Of a stretch of 64,000 nt of DNA, positions 46,007 to 54,927 are shown piece after piece. The notes beneath the pieces are model-generated. The model saw only the letters and a list, made by a program, of their open reading frames with translations, made no database searches and was not told the DNA's origin. Position 1 is the first letter of the stretch. Each line of letters begins with the position of its first letter. The position numbers were made by a program, and so were the translations under genes. The DNA comes from Halohasta litorea (GTDB lineage: Archaea > Halobacteriota > Halobacteria > Halobacteriales > Haloferacaceae), in assembly GCF_024494645.1 (NCBI RefSeq), contig NZ_JANHDJ010000001.1:186001-250000 (forward strand). Reading direction: 5' to 3'.

Positions 46007-47179
46007 TTACGCTAAACAGGCGGCAACAATCCGGAGGGCTGCCTCGCCGCGAACCTCGTCGGCCAACAGCGGCACCCGTTTGACCTCACGGTTGCGGAAC
46101 AGGTCGGTCGACTTCGAGAGCGCGTTCTGCTGGACCTGCCACCGTCGCTGACAGAACTCACAGTCCTCCAGGTTCGGCGTGACGATCCACTCAGGGTCGA
46201 CCTCGCGGTCGGTGATGTCGGCGAGGTCCTCCATTACGCGATTGACCACCAGTGTCTGGACCGGAATCTCGAAGGCCCCCAGCTGGTCGACCAGCCGCTC
46301 GGATTCGACGACGCTCATCTCCTCGGGGATCATCACCACACGGAAGTCCGTCTGGTCGGGGTCACGAAGCACACCCCGGAGGCGTTCGATTCGCTCCCGG
46401 AGCTGGTCCAGATCTGCCGAGGGGTCTGCCTCGTCGCTCCCACCGCCGAACATCCCCTTGAGGCCATCGAACATCCCCTGCATTCGCTGGCGCATCTTCA
46501 TCACGCGGCCGACCATCGAATCCATCAGTTCGGGGAGCTCCAGGAGTCGAAGGGTGTGGCCGGTCGGCGCGGTGTCGACGATCACCCGATCGAAGCGTGG
46601 ATCGTCGAGATACTCCAACAGTTGGCGCATCGCCACCGCCTCGTCCGCGCCGGGCATCGAGCCACCCATCCCCATCATCCCAGCCAGTCCGCCCATGCCG
46701 TCGTCGCCCTCATCGCCGCCGAGCATATCGCCCATCGGGCCGAGTCCCTCGCCCATCTCGCCCATGCCGCCGAGGGGGTCCTCGTCGGTTCCGAACATCC
46801 CCTCTCCCATCGCCTCGTCGGGGTCGATCTCGGCGGCCCACAGCGGGATCTCCTCGCGAATCCGGGTCGGCGTCGGGGGGATCGCCGTTTCGAGGGTATC
46901 CGACAGCGAGTGGGCCGGATCGGTAGAGACGACGAGCGTCGCGGCCCCACCGGCGGCACTCGACAGCCCGGTTGCAGCGGCCATCGTCGTCTTGCCGACG
47001 CCGCCTTTGCCGCCGTACAGCACGTACTCGGGGGCGTCGACGCCCGCGGGCAGGTCGGTCTCGGTCGCCGTGACCTCGACCGGCTGTGGCCCCTCGGTCG
47101 CGTGGTCAGCCTCCGACTCCCCGCCGCTCGGCTCCTCGCCTTCGACCTCGTCGACGGCCTCGACATCGATCTCGCTCAT
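46007..47179 (-). CDS. ArsA/Get3-like ATPase
   Basis: This is a 390-residue P-loop ATPase. GGKGGVGKTTMAAATG lies at 56-71 after an acidic N-terminal tail, STDPAHSLSDTLE is the switch region, VDTAPTGHTLRLLELPELM the switch II part, and NLEDCEFCQRRWQVQQNALS carries a CxxC as in Get3. An unusual Gly/Met-rich insert (about 120-175: FGTDEDPLGGMGEMGEGLGP, then GGLAGMMGMGGSMPG) sits where Get3 binds hydrophobic tails. It may deliver tail-anchored membrane proteins; arsenite export is less likely, as no ars gene is nearby. Confidence 0.9.
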   Translation of the reverse strand: MSEIDVEAVDEVEGEEPSGGESEADHATEGPQPVEVTATETDLPAGVDAPEYVLYGGKGGVGKTTMAAATGLSSAAGGAATLVVSTDPAHSLSDTLETAIPPTPTRIREEIPLWAAEIDPDEAMGEGMFGTDEDPLGGMGEMGEGLGPMGDMLGGDEGDDGMGGLAGMMGMGGSMPGADEAVAMRQLLEYLDDPRFDRVIVDTAPTGHTLRLLELPELMDSMVGRVMKMRQRMQGMFDGLKGMFGGGSDEADPSADLDQLRERIERLRGVLRDPDQTDFRVVMIPEEMSVVESERLVDQLGAFEIPVQTLVVNRVMEDLADITDREVDPEWIVTPNLEDCEFCQRRWQVQQNALSKSTDLFRNREVKRVPLLADEVRGEAALRIVAACLA

Positions 47180-47229
47180 ACGGGAGGGGAGACCGCCGGG
47201 GCTTGTGTAGCCGTCGGTCGACTACCGCC

Positions 47230-48336
47230 TTACCGCCCGTCGAAGTAGTCGGCCAGCCGCTCGGCGGCCTCGGTAACACGGGGCGTCACGAGCGCAAAGC
47301 GGAGCCACTCCTTGCGGGTGGTCCCGAACGTCGCGCCCGGCATCCCCGCCACCCCCGCCTCGTCGATCAGCGTCTTCACGTTGCCCATCGTGCCCGGAAA
47401 GCCGTCGAACCGTGCCAGCACGTAAAACGCCCCGTCGGGACTCGTGTACTCCGCTCCGGCCTCGTCGAGCGCCGCGGTGAAGGCGTCGGCGCGCTCGGCG
47501 AGTCGATCCCGTGCCTCCCGGTAGTAGTCGGGACCTGTCTCCCGGTAGGCGGTGTATACCGCCTGCTGGGCGGGCCGGCTCCCGGTCACGTTGACCAGCA
47601 TATGGCGGGTTTTGGCCGCCTCAACGAGCTGCGGCGGGAAGATGGCGTACCCCACACGAAAGCCAGTGATCGCCATCGACTTCGAGACGCCGCTGGTGAC
47701 GATCACGTTGTCGGCGTCGAGCGAGAGCGCGCTTTCGAAAGTCCCTGAAAAGTCGAAGTGGTCGTAGACTTCGTCGACGACGACCAGCGCGTCGTGGTCG
47801 GCTGCCGTTTCGACGACTGCCCGGACTGCGTCGATGTCGTAGACTGCGCCGGTGGGGTTGTTTGGCGTGTTGAGGACGACCAGCGCGGTGTCGGGGCCGA
47901 TAGCTTCGCAGGTGGCCGCAACGTCGAGGCTGCCGTCGCGGGCCGCACCGACTAGTCGCGTCTCGCCGTCGAGCATCGATACTTTGCCCGGATAGTAAGG
48001 ATAGACAGGATCGATGAGGACGACTTCGTCGCCAGCCCCGCCTTCGAGCGCGCGGGCCATCCCGAGGTAGTTGGCCTCGCCGGTGCCGTTGGTGACAATG
48101 ACGCGGTCGGGGTCGACGTTGCGGCGCTGGGCGATCTCCTCCCGCAAGGGTCCGAGCCCGTCGCTCGGCGGATACTGGAACTCCTCGGCGTCGGCTTCGG
48201 CGTACTCGCCGAGTCCCTCGCGGATGGCTTCGGGCGGCTCCCAGTCGGGGTTGCCGCTGACCATGTCGATCACGTCGCCGTCGGCCGCCGCCGCGTACTG
48301 CATCACGTGGAAGAACTGCGGCGTCTCGTAGTTCAT
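47230..48336 (-). CDS. PLP-dependent aminotransferase (class I/II)
   Basis: This 368-residue fold-type I enzyme has the cofactor-binding VIVTNGTGEANYLGMARAL, LVVLNTPNNPTGAVYDID, the PLP lysine in IVTSGVSKSMAITGFRVGYA, and the C-terminal arginine region WLRFALVTP. It moves an amino group between an amino acid and a 2-oxoacid; the acceptor specificity cannot be told. It follows the ArsA-like gene's promoter side on the same strand by ~50 bp. Confidence 0.9.
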   Translation of the reverse strand: MNYETPQFFHVMQYAAAADGDVIDMVSGNPDWEPPEAIREGLGEYAEADAEEFQYPPSDGLGPLREEIAQRRNVDPDRVIVTNGTGEANYLGMARALEGGAGDEVVLIDPVYPYYPGKVSMLDGETRLVGAARDGSLDVAATCEAIGPDTALVVLNTPNNPTGAVYDIDAVRAVVETAADHDALVVVDEVYDHFDFSGTFESALSLDADNVIVTSGVSKSMAITGFRVGYAIFPPQLVEAAKTRHMLVNVTGSRPAQQAVYTAYRETGPDYYREARDRLAERADAFTAALDEAGAEYTSPDGAFYVLARFDGFPGTMGNVKTLIDEAGVAGMPGATFGTTRKEWLRFALVTPRVTEAAERLADYFDGR

Positions 48337-48436
48337 ACCGGTCCCTTTGACGCCGCCGCCCTCTTTCTTTCGCCATCGCTGTCAGTCTCCAGTCGGAAAC
48401 ATACACATAGCTGGATGGATACTCACGGCATAGAGA

Positions 48437-48928
48437 ATGAACAAACGTGGGCACGTGATGAACGCGGTGTTGTTGAGTATCGGGCTCGGAGCCGTCCTTC
48501 AGCCGACCTGGGATGTGGCGACCGCCGAGATGATCGTCAAGCTCTCGGTGCCGGTCACTCTCGGCGCGCTGATGCCGGACGTCGACACCGCCTTCGGGAA
48601 ACACCGGAAGACGTTCCACAACCTCCCGATGTTGGCGATCTTCATGGCGTGGCCGCTCTACTTCGAGAACCTCCAGTACGTCTGGATCGGCGTGGCAACC
48701 CACTACATCCTGGATGTCGTCGGCAGCACCCGCGGGATCGCGCTGTGGTATCCCCTCCTGAGCCAGGAGTACAACCTCCCGGTCGGGATTCCGGTCTCCA
48801 GCAGCAAATCCGACCTTGTGACGGTGCTAGTCACCGGTGTGGAGATCGCCGCCTTTGCGGGTATTCTCTACTACGTCTGGCCGGAGGCAATCGTCTACGG
48901 GGAGCAGATCGCCACGATGCTGCCGTAG
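48437..48928 (+). CDS. YdjM-like membrane metal-dependent hydrolase
   Basis: This 163-residue inner-membrane protein has four or five helices. Family motifs are KRGHVMNAVLLSIGLG near the start, GALMPDVDTAFGKHRKTFHN and IGVATHYILDVVGSTRGIAL, whose Asp and His residues are the presumed metal ligands. Homologues are called membrane-bound metal-dependent hydrolases (LexA-regulated YdjM in bacteria). Activity unknown. Confidence 0.82.
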   Translation: MNKRGHVMNAVLLSIGLGAVLQPTWDVATAEMIVKLSVPVTLGALMPDVDTAFGKHRKTFHNLPMLAIFMAWPLYFENLQYVWIGVATHYILDVVGSTRGIALWYPLLSQEYNLPVGIPVSSSKSDLVTVLVTGVEIAAFAGILYYVWPEAIVYGEQIATMLP

Positions 48929-48956
48929 CCGCCGTATCCCCGTTTATAATCGCTGC

Positions 48957-50042
48957 CTACTTTTCAGACGCCTCGGATTCTGCAGCGAGCGACTCCTCGA
49001 CCGCCGATTCGAGCGGGTCGACCAACTCCTCGACGACCGTGTAGGGGTCCGTTTCGCGTCGAGCGACCTGCGAGGCGACGGCCTCGATCCCGCCGCGGCG
49101 GTCGAGCACCCCCTCTGCGAGTTCGCCGAGGTCGGTCCGGAGGAGCCGCCGAATCTCGGTTTCGGCCTGCCGTCGACGCCGCCCCGCTGCTTCGCCGGAG
49201 TCGACGAGATACTGCTGGTGGTCGTCGAGTGCCGCCCGGAGGTCGTCGACGCCCTCGCCGGTGGTGGCGACGGTTTCGATCACCGGCGGCGTCCAGCCGC
49301 TGTCGTCGCCCGTGTCGCCGTCTTCGGGGTCGGGCTCCGCCGCGCTGGGTCCGTGGTGGCCGGTCGACAGTCCGGCGGTCGGCGAGGCATCCATGTGGAT
49401 CATCGTTTCGAGATCGGCGACCGTCCCGGCGGTCTCGTCCTTGTCGGCCTTATTAACGACGAACAGATCCCCGATTTCGAGGATGCCTGCTTTTAAAAGC
49501 TGGATGTCGTCGCCGGAGCCGGGCTGGACGACGACGGCGACCGTTTCGGCTGTTTCGACGATGTCGACCTCGTTTTGGCCCGCGCCGACGGTCTCGACGA
49601 TGATCCGGTCTTTGCCGAAGGCATCGAGGGCTTTGACCGCGTCGGCGGTCGCCATCGAGAGCCCGCCGAGACGGCCGCGAGCGCTCATCGAGCGGACGAA
49701 CACGTCCATGTCGCCTGCGGTCGAGCCCATCCGAATCCGGTCGCCGAGCACCGAGCCACCCGTATACGGCGAGGAGGGGTCGACCGCGATCACCCCGACG
49801 GTCTCTCCGGCCTCGCGGTACTGTTTGGTGAGCGAATCGACCAGCGTCGACTTGCCGGTGCCGGGGCTCCCCGTCACGCCGACCACCGACGCGCTCCCGG
49901 TTTCGGCGTGGAGCGCAGCCAGCAGCTCCCGATAGCCGGGCGTTCGGTTCTCTATTTTGGTGATGACGCGGGCCAAGGCGGCGTGATCGCCCTCCAGGAG
50001 CGACTCGTACAGGCGGGCGTTCGCCTCACTGAGATCCGCCAT
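48957..50042 (-). CDS. meaB: Methylmalonyl-CoA mutase-associated GTPase MeaB
   Basis: This 361-residue G3E-type GTPase protects and reloads B12 on methylmalonyl-CoA mutase. The P-loop GVTGSPGTGKSTLVDSL is followed by IAVDPSSPYTGGSVLGDRIR, DVFVRSMSARGRLGGLS, IIVETVGAGQNEVDIV and the base motif VVNKADKDE. The ATG at 50042 begins 2 nt past the stop of the mutase B12 subunit; a GTG at 50048 would overlap it. Same strand and spacing indicate one operon. Confidence 0.94.
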   Translation of the reverse strand: MADLSEANARLYESLLEGDHAALARVITKIENRTPGYRELLAALHAETGSASVVGVTGSPGTGKSTLVDSLTKQYREAGETVGVIAVDPSSPYTGGSVLGDRIRMGSTAGDMDVFVRSMSARGRLGGLSMATADAVKALDAFGKDRIIVETVGAGQNEVDIVETAETVAVVVQPGSGDDIQLLKAGILEIGDLFVVNKADKDETAGTVADLETMIHMDASPTAGLSTGHHGPSAAEPDPEDGDTGDDSGWTPPVIETVATTGEGVDDLRAALDDHQQYLVDSGEAAGRRRRQAETEIRRLLRTDLGELAEGVLDRRGGIEAVASQVARRETDPYTVVEELVDPLESAVEESLAAESEASEK

Positions 50043-50044
50043 GG

Positions 50045-50461
50045 TCACTCGCTGCCCGCGTGTTCGCGGACGAATTCGACGGTCGCCTCGATCGACGTCC
50101 CCGGCCCGAAGATCGCATCGACGCCCGCTTCTTCCAGTTGGGGCTTGTCCTCTTCGGGGATGATCCCACCGACGAGGATGAGGGTGTCCTCGAAGGCGTC
50201 GTACGACTGCAGCCCCTCGATCACTTTGGGGATCAGCGTGTTGTGGGCCCCCGAGAGGATTGAGATGCCGAGGACGTCGACGTCCTCCTGGACGGCGGCC
50301 TGAACGATCTCCTCGGGTGCGCGGTGGAGTCCCGAGTAGATGACCTCGAAGCCCGCGTCCCGGAACGCACGGGCGATGACGTGGGCCCCGCGATCGTGGC
50401 CGTCGAGGCCGACTTTTGCCACGAGACACCGGGTGGCCCGTTGTGCGTGATCCGTGCTCAT
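50045..50461 (-). CDS. mcmA2: Methylmalonyl-CoA mutase B12-binding subunit
   Basis: This 138-residue cobalamin domain has the B12 motif VGLDGHDRGAHVIARAFRDA with the coordinating His, then VDVLGISILSGAH and ILVGGIIPEEDK. It is the small subunit of archaeal split methylmalonyl-CoA mutase, converting methylmalonyl-CoA and succinyl-CoA. The start at 50461 gives MSTDHAQRATRC; a longer frame adds 14 residues without homology. The catalytic large subunit is not in this window. Confidence 0.9.
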   Translation of the reverse strand: MSTDHAQRATRCLVAKVGLDGHDRGAHVIARAFRDAGFEVIYSGLHRAPEEIVQAAVQEDVDVLGISILSGAHNTLIPKVIEGLQSYDAFEDTLILVGGIIPEEDKPQLEEAGVDAIFGPGTSIEATVEFVREHAGSE

Positions 50462-50503
50462 ATCACAATCATTGTGCGAGGTGGATTTGAGAGTACCGGA
50501 CAA

Positions 50504-51208
50504 CTACAGGAGTCCACCGGCCGACCCCGTGCAGAACTTCTGGGTGGCGTAGACGCGATTATCGTCGGTGACGATCACGCCGACCCCGCTTTCGGCAAAC
50601 GACTCCCGGAGGATGTTCTCGCGGTGGCCCGGCGAGGCCATCCACCGGTCGACCAGATGGGCGGCTACCGCTTCCTCGTCCTCAGCGACGATCGTCTCGC
50701 CGTCGACCGCGACTGGCTCGTCGATCCAGGATTGAGCGACGTTCTCGCCGCCTGCGCGACAGCCTGCTGCCGAGAGCCGATCGGCCGGTGTCACGCCGTC
50801 GGGGCTCTCGTGGCCGACGTAGCCGTCGGCGACCATATCCGCGCTGTGGTTGCGCGCCACCCGTTGGAGGTCGTCGTCGGTCGACAGCCGGTCGAGCCCG
50901 TCGGCGGCGCGTTCGGCGTTGACCTCCTCGTGGATCAGCCGCTCGATGGCCTGCTCGTCGGCGACGGTCGCGTTCTGGGTGACCGGCTGGCCGTCGAACT
51001 CGCCAGTGGAGCCGCCGACCGTCTCGGAGATCGACTCCGTGATCTCGTCGGTCGACGCACCGATGAGGGGAACCGGTTGGCCGCCGAGATCGTCGGCCAG
51101 CGGTCCCATCCCGGCAAAGCCGCCGGTTGCGACGAGGCCGATGATAACGAGGTAGAAAACGAGTAGTCGAAGGGCGATCCGAATCGGGACTGCGATCAGC
51201 CGGAACAT
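50504..51208 (-). CDS. CAP-domain (SCP/PR1-like) protein with N-terminal membrane anchor
   Basis: This 234-residue protein starts with a hydrophobic anchor (ALRLLVFYLVIIGLVATGGF), a linker, and then the CAP fold: ERLIHEEVNAERAADGLDRL, ARNHSADMVADGYVGHESPD, GENVAQSWIDEP, and VDRWMASPGHRENILRESFA. CAP domains occur in secreted proteins with varied binding or protease-like roles. It should face outside. Start at 51208, just before the anchor. Confidence 0.88.
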   Translation of the reverse strand: MFRLIAVPIRIALRLLVFYLVIIGLVATGGFAGMGPLADDLGGQPVPLIGASTDEITESISETVGGSTGEFDGQPVTQNATVADEQAIERLIHEEVNAERAADGLDRLSTDDDLQRVARNHSADMVADGYVGHESPDGVTPADRLSAAGCRAGGENVAQSWIDEPVAVDGETIVAEDEEAVAAHLVDRWMASPGHRENILRESFAESGVGVIVTDDNRVYATQKFCTGSAGGLL

Positions 51209-51461
51209 TACGTGAGCGTCCGGCCTCGCTGTGTGTCTCTCATTGGCGGGCACTTCTCCTGGAGGGCCATCGCGAATACGATACGATGGACTTGGTCGGC
51301 GTACCGTATTACTCTAATTCAGCGATCGTGAGACGTCTCTCGCAGTGACTTTCACATCGATCCAGATTACCACGGCCGCACCGCTCGGGAGTCGGAAATC
51401 CGCAGAAACGGATTGCGTCGATACCGCGACGCGTCGTTATCGCACAGTGGTCAACCCAGCC

Positions 51462-51656
51462 TTAAAGGCGGGTGACGTTGGCCGCTCGTGGACCCTTCGG
51501 GGACTGCTCGATGTCGAACTCGACGTCCTGACCCTCTTCGAGGTCCGGGCCGCCAACGTCTTCCATGTGGAAGAAGACGTCGTCGTCAGCATCGTCAGTG
51601 TCGATAAATCCGTAGCCGCCTGTGTCGTTGAAGAAATCAACGGTTCCTTGCGCCAT
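51462..51656 (-). CDS. cspA: Cold-shock domain protein
   Basis: This 64-residue single-domain protein reads AQGTVDFFNDTGGYGFIDTD then DDVFFHMEDVGG, the two RNA-binding motifs of a cold-shock fold, and GQDVEFDIEQSPKGPRAANV at the end. It likely binds RNA or single-stranded DNA and acts as an RNA chaperone. The N-terminal lysine usual in bacterial homologues is replaced by acidic residues, as in other haloarchaea. A TTTATCC box lies about 30 nt upstream of the start. Confidence 0.95.
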   Translation of the reverse strand: MAQGTVDFFNDTGGYGFIDTDDADDDVFFHMEDVGGPDLEEGQDVEFDIEQSPKGPRAANVTRL

Positions 51657-51716
51657 TGCATCTGAACCATAGTACCCCAGATGGATAAACCCCCCGTGAG
51701 ACGCGATACCTCGGAC

Positions 51717-51959
51717 CTACCGCTTCCAAGCCAGTTCGAGTTCGATCTTCTCGTAGTCCCCGCGGAGCCGTGAGGAGCGTTCGACGACGTCGACCGACAG
51801 CCCAACGTCCTCCTCGGGTGGCGTGAGGTCGACCGTCTTGTTGCCGACCGGAATGCTCACGCTCTCCTCGCCGTTGCCGAAGGCCGCCGCCAGCGTCTGG
51901 AGGTAGTTTTCGATCTCTTCGCGCGAACGCCGCTCGTCCGCTGTCGTCCGCTGTACCAT
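51717..51959 (-). CDS. Amphi-Trp domain protein
   Basis: This 80-residue protein has REEIENYLQTLAAAFGNGEE, SVSIPVGNKTVDLTPPEED, and YEKIELELAWKR at the end, the layout of the short amphi-Trp family (helix, two strands, and a C-terminal conserved Trp). The function of the domain is poorly known. The start at 51959 is the first ATG that matches the family's beginning. It is a separate transcript from the cold-shock gene. Confidence 0.8.
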   Translation of the reverse strand: MVQRTTADERRSREEIENYLQTLAAAFGNGEESVSIPVGNKTVDLTPPEEDVGLSVDVVERSSRLRGDYEKIELELAWKR

Positions 51960-52044
51960 ACCATCTGGTAGGTATGCCTCTCCTAAAACAATTCTTACAC
52001 TTTTGGTGAGTGTCGGTCGGCTGTAACCAACCGGCGGCGCTCGG

Positions 52045-53058
52045 CTACAGGTGGACGCGTTTGATGTCAGCGTGGCCCGCGCGTCGGACGACCGCCCGAA
52101 CCACGTCTTTCGCATACGAGAGGTTGTCCGAGTCGCCGTCCAGGACGACCAGTTTGGCGTCCCGGCCCTCCTCGATGACGCCGCAGTTCAGCCCGGCGAT
52201 CTTCGCGCCGTTTCGCGTCGCCATACGGAGGATCGTTTCGGCGGGCAGATCGGTCAGCTTGGCGGCGAACTCCATCTCACGGAACATCGAGGGGCTGTTG
52301 GTCATCACGTTGTCGGTGCCCAGCGCGACGGTGGTCCGCTCGGTGAGTTGGCGAATGGGCGGCACCCCGACGTTCGTGACGAGGTTCGACCGCGGACAGA
52401 CGACTGCCGGAACCTCGTTGTCCTCGATCCGATCGAGATGCAGTTCCTCGACGTGGACCAGATGGACCAGGAAGTCCGGGTCGAGATCCAAAGCGGGGTG
52501 GATGTCGGCGGCGTCCCGCTCGCCCGCGTGGATGCCGAACAGTTTGCCCGCCCGGCGGGTCGCGTTGCGGAGCTGATCGAAATCGCCGTCTCGCGCGCCG
52601 GAGGCTCCGAACCCGTCGCTTTCGTGCATCGCGGCTTCGGTCTCGCGGCCGAGAATCACGGGGTCGACCGCGCGACGCGCCAGGGCGTCCTGGAGCATCG
52701 CAACGCCCTCGACGCCACCCTCGCGGAACTCGATGAAGCTCGCCGTGCCGGTTTCCTCCATCTGTGTCACCGTCCGGGCCATGGCGTCTACCTTCGTCTC
52801 GCGGTCGGTATTGCGGAGCAAGCGGTGTTTGAGCCCGTCCGGCGGCGCGACCAGTTCGTCCAACGAGAGGCCACCACCGGCCTCCTTGGCGATCGAGTCG
52901 CCGATATGGGTGTGGGCGTTGACGAATGCCGGAATGACGATCGAATCCGACCCCGTGTCGGCCTCTTCGATGGCCTGAATCTCGCCGTCCTCGACCACGA
53001 CCCGGCCCTCCACCGGCTCGAACTCCGGCCCGACGAGAATGGTCCCCTCCACGTTCAT
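52045..53058 (-). CDS. Amidohydrolase family protein
   Basis: This 337-residue metal-dependent hydrolase begins with strands typical of the composite beta domain (GTILVGPEFEPVEGRVVVED), then the HxH metal site AFVNAHTHIGDS (H49, H51), KLFGIHAGERDA, VHLVHVEELHLDRIE, VPAVVCPRSN and LGTDNVMTNSPSMFREME with the last Asp. It is related to deaminases such as MTA/SAH or chlorohydrolase-like enzymes. The substrate is not identifiable. Single gene. Confidence 0.88.
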   Translation of the reverse strand: MNVEGTILVGPEFEPVEGRVVVEDGEIQAIEEADTGSDSIVIPAFVNAHTHIGDSIAKEAGGGLSLDELVAPPDGLKHRLLRNTDRETKVDAMARTVTQMEETGTASFIEFREGGVEGVAMLQDALARRAVDPVILGRETEAAMHESDGFGASGARDGDFDQLRNATRRAGKLFGIHAGERDAADIHPALDLDPDFLVHLVHVEELHLDRIEDNEVPAVVCPRSNLVTNVGVPPIRQLTERTTVALGTDNVMTNSPSMFREMEFAAKLTDLPAETILRMATRNGAKIAGLNCGVIEEGRDAKLVVLDGDSDNLSYAKDVVRAVVRRAGHADIKRVHL

Positions 53059-53106
53059 ACGGATGGCTTCGAGTGGGGCGGCTTGAAACCCCCGAACCGT
53101 CCCGCG

Positions 53107-54330
53107 CTACTCGAACTCGTCGAGCCTCGCATAGAGCCCCTGGCGGGTCTCCCGAATCCGCCCGTCGGGGAGTTCGAGGCCGAGTTCGTCGGCCGCCAGC
53201 CGACCCACCCGGTCGGTCGCCTCCGGACGCGTATAGACGCCGAGCCGCCACTGGCCCCGCTGGGCGGTCCGTAAGGCACTGACTAACGGCGACTGGTCGC
53301 CCAGTTTGCGGATCTCGCCGCCGACGACCACGCGGCTGGTCGACTCCCGCATCGTCGGCTCGTCGGGGATTTCGACGATCACATCGGTGGCTGGAATGTC
53401 CGCACGGTCGGCGATTGTCGACTCCAGCTCACGGATCTCCCTATGCTCGGCTTCCAGCAACGAATCGGGGACGTCCTGGAGTTCGGCCCAGACCGCCCGT
53501 TTCAGTAGGCGGCGGCTCCCGTAGCGCTCGGCGAACCCTTCGGTCTCTGGTGTCTGTCGGAGGGCGACGAGCAGGTCGTGGTCATCCATCCGGCGCAGGC
53601 GGTGGGCGTCGATGGCCGTTTCGTCCAGGAGCCGCTCGCTCGCCCGCCGCAACATCGCCTTGCTGATCCGGGCAACGGGGTGCATATAGACGGTCGGGTT
53701 CATCAGGGCGCGGGCGAGCAGTAGGCTCTCGGCGGTCTGGACGTTGCCCGCGTCCAAGACGAGCTCGCCATCGACGAAGGTCAGCTCGCGGATCAGTCGC
53801 TCGGTGTCGATGGTGCCGTAGGGGACGCCGGTATGGTGGGCGTCCCGCACCAGGTAGTCCATCCGGTCGACGTCGAGTTCGCCCGAGACGAGCTGGCCGA
53901 ACTGGCCCTCACCCGCGACGAGACCAGCGATGTGGGTGGGGTCGAGGTCATAATCGCGGAGGATCTCGCCGACCTCGGCGGAGTCTAGGAGTTCCTCGAC
54001 GTCGTCGTGGTATTTGCCCGTGTGGCGGTGGGTGAGTTCCTCGATGTTGTGGCTAAAGGGGCCGTGGCCGACGTCGTGGAGGAGGGCTGCGGCGCGGATG
54101 CGTTCGGCCTGGGTGCCTTCGATGCCGAGTTCGCCCAGCGCGCGGTTGGCGATGTGGTAGACGCCGAGGCTGTGTTCGAAGCGGGTGTGGTTCGCCGAGG
54201 GGTAGACGAGTTGGACCGTGCCCAACTGCTTGATGTGGCGGAGCCGCTGGACCGTGGGGGTGTCAAGCAAGGCCTCGGCGACGCCCTCGATCTCGATGTG
54301 GTCGTGGACGCTATCCTTAATGGTGGCCAT
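53107..54330 (-). CDS. HD-domain phosphohydrolase (dNTPase-like)
   Basis: This 407-residue protein starts with the family's PTVQRLRHIKQLGTVQLVYP and SANHTRFEHSLGVYHIANRA. The HD pair is in AALLHDVGHGPFSHNIEELT (H85, D86), and LDVDRMDYLVRDAHHTGVPY supplies the later Asp. This matches the deoxyguanosine-triphosphate triphosphohydrolase-like HD proteins of archaea (SAMHD1 branch). It may control nucleotide pools. It lies beside the inserted cassette, on the side where pccA would otherwise be its neighbour. Confidence 0.88.
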   Translation of the reverse strand: MATIKDSVHDHIEIEGVAEALLDTPTVQRLRHIKQLGTVQLVYPSANHTRFEHSLGVYHIANRALGELGIEGTQAERIRAAALLHDVGHGPFSHNIEELTHRHTGKYHDDVEELLDSAEVGEILRDYDLDPTHIAGLVAGEGQFGQLVSGELDVDRMDYLVRDAHHTGVPYGTIDTERLIRELTFVDGELVLDAGNVQTAESLLLARALMNPTVYMHPVARISKAMLRRASERLLDETAIDAHRLRRMDDHDLLVALRQTPETEGFAERYGSRRLLKRAVWAELQDVPDSLLEAEHREIRELESTIADRADIPATDVIVEIPDEPTMRESTSRVVVGGEIRKLGDQSPLVSALRTAQRGQWRLGVYTRPEATDRVGRLAADELGLELPDGRIRETRQGLYARLDEFE

Positions 54331-54380
54331 AGGCCCGATTTCACGGCCAGCCTGAAAAACAGTACTGCGAGTGAGGGAGG

Positions 54381-54402
54381 CTACTCCAGGACGACCAGCA
54401 CG
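54381..54402. repeat. Distal 22-bp direct repeat (copy of the pccA 3' end)
   Basis: Positions 54381-54402 (ctactccaggacgaccagca then cg) are identical to 55543-55564. On the minus strand they read the last codons of pccA, VLVVLE plus stop. No further biotin-carrier sequence precedes this copy; it adjoins the 3' end of the winged-helix gene. About 21 bp beyond it on the minus strand comes a T5 run (54355-54359), resembling a terminator that would have suited pccA before separation. Confidence 0.95.
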
Positions 54403-54414
54403 CCAGCCCGCTAC

Positions 54415-54825
54415 CTATTCTGCCGAACTATCGTACATCCCCTCGAATGACTGCTCTCCGCGGATTAACTCGTCGACACCCTCCGAAAGCGTGACCTCAC
54501 CGAAAACTGTCGGCCGATAATACGTATATAGGCCGTCCTGTCCTCGGTCGGTGCGTTTTCGCTTCTCGACGAGACTGACGTCGACGAGTTTGTTGAGGTG
54601 GTAATGAAGTGTACTGTCGTCGATTTCCATTGCGTCGGCGAGTTCAGTCGGACTCATCTCATCACCATGCACGAGCCGATAGAGGATTTCGTAGCGAGTC
54701 CGGTGGCCAACAGCCGCGTGCATATCGAGATACTCCGAGAGGCTGAGAATACTCTCTTCCGGAAGGAGGTCTTCCGGATCGGCCGGGAGATCCGCCTTGG
54801 CTGTGTGTGTTCGCTTTGTCGACAT
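54415..54825 (-). CDS. Winged helix-turn-helix regulator (ArsR-like)
   Basis: This 136-residue protein has an acidic N-terminal segment, then the DNA-binding domain: YLDMHAAVGHRTRYEILYRL, HGDEMSPTELADAMEIDDST, LHYHLNKLVDVSLVEKRKRT, and a wing with GLYTYYRPTVFGEVTLSE. No metal-binding cysteines are seen. The start at 54825 is preceded by a TATA-like CGTTTAG (54850-54856, antisense). It is divergent from the NDT/TIR-like gene across ~100 bp and likely controls it. It is part of the direct-repeat-bounded cassette. Confidence 0.86.
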   Translation of the reverse strand: MSTKRTHTAKADLPADPEDLLPEESILSLSEYLDMHAAVGHRTRYEILYRLVHGDEMSPTELADAMEIDDSTLHYHLNKLVDVSLVEKRKRTDRGQDGLYTYYRPTVFGEVTLSEGVDELIRGEQSFEGMYDSSAE

Positions 54826-54894
54826 GGATACACGACGATACGGGGAACACACGTTTAGTCTTTGTCAAGCCAACATCTCCCAAAAACAAGTTCC

Positions 54895-54903
54895 TTTATA
54901 TAC
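54895..54903 (+). promoter_or_regulatory. TATA box of the cassette effector gene
   Basis: TTTATATAC at 54895-54903 is centred about 29 nt before the ATG at 54928, the spacing expected for a leaderless haloarchaeal transcript starting at or next to that ATG. This fixes the start of the gene and rules out the upstream in-frame start. Confidence 0.65.
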
Positions 54904-54927
54904 TACCCGCTGAATACGCACGTATCA

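Noticed and set aside
50042-50048. GTG at 50048 as the meaB start
   Set aside because: It would overlap the upstream stop by 4 bp, which is possible, but the ATG at 50042 gives the usual N-terminus and fits equally well; kept only as an alternative.
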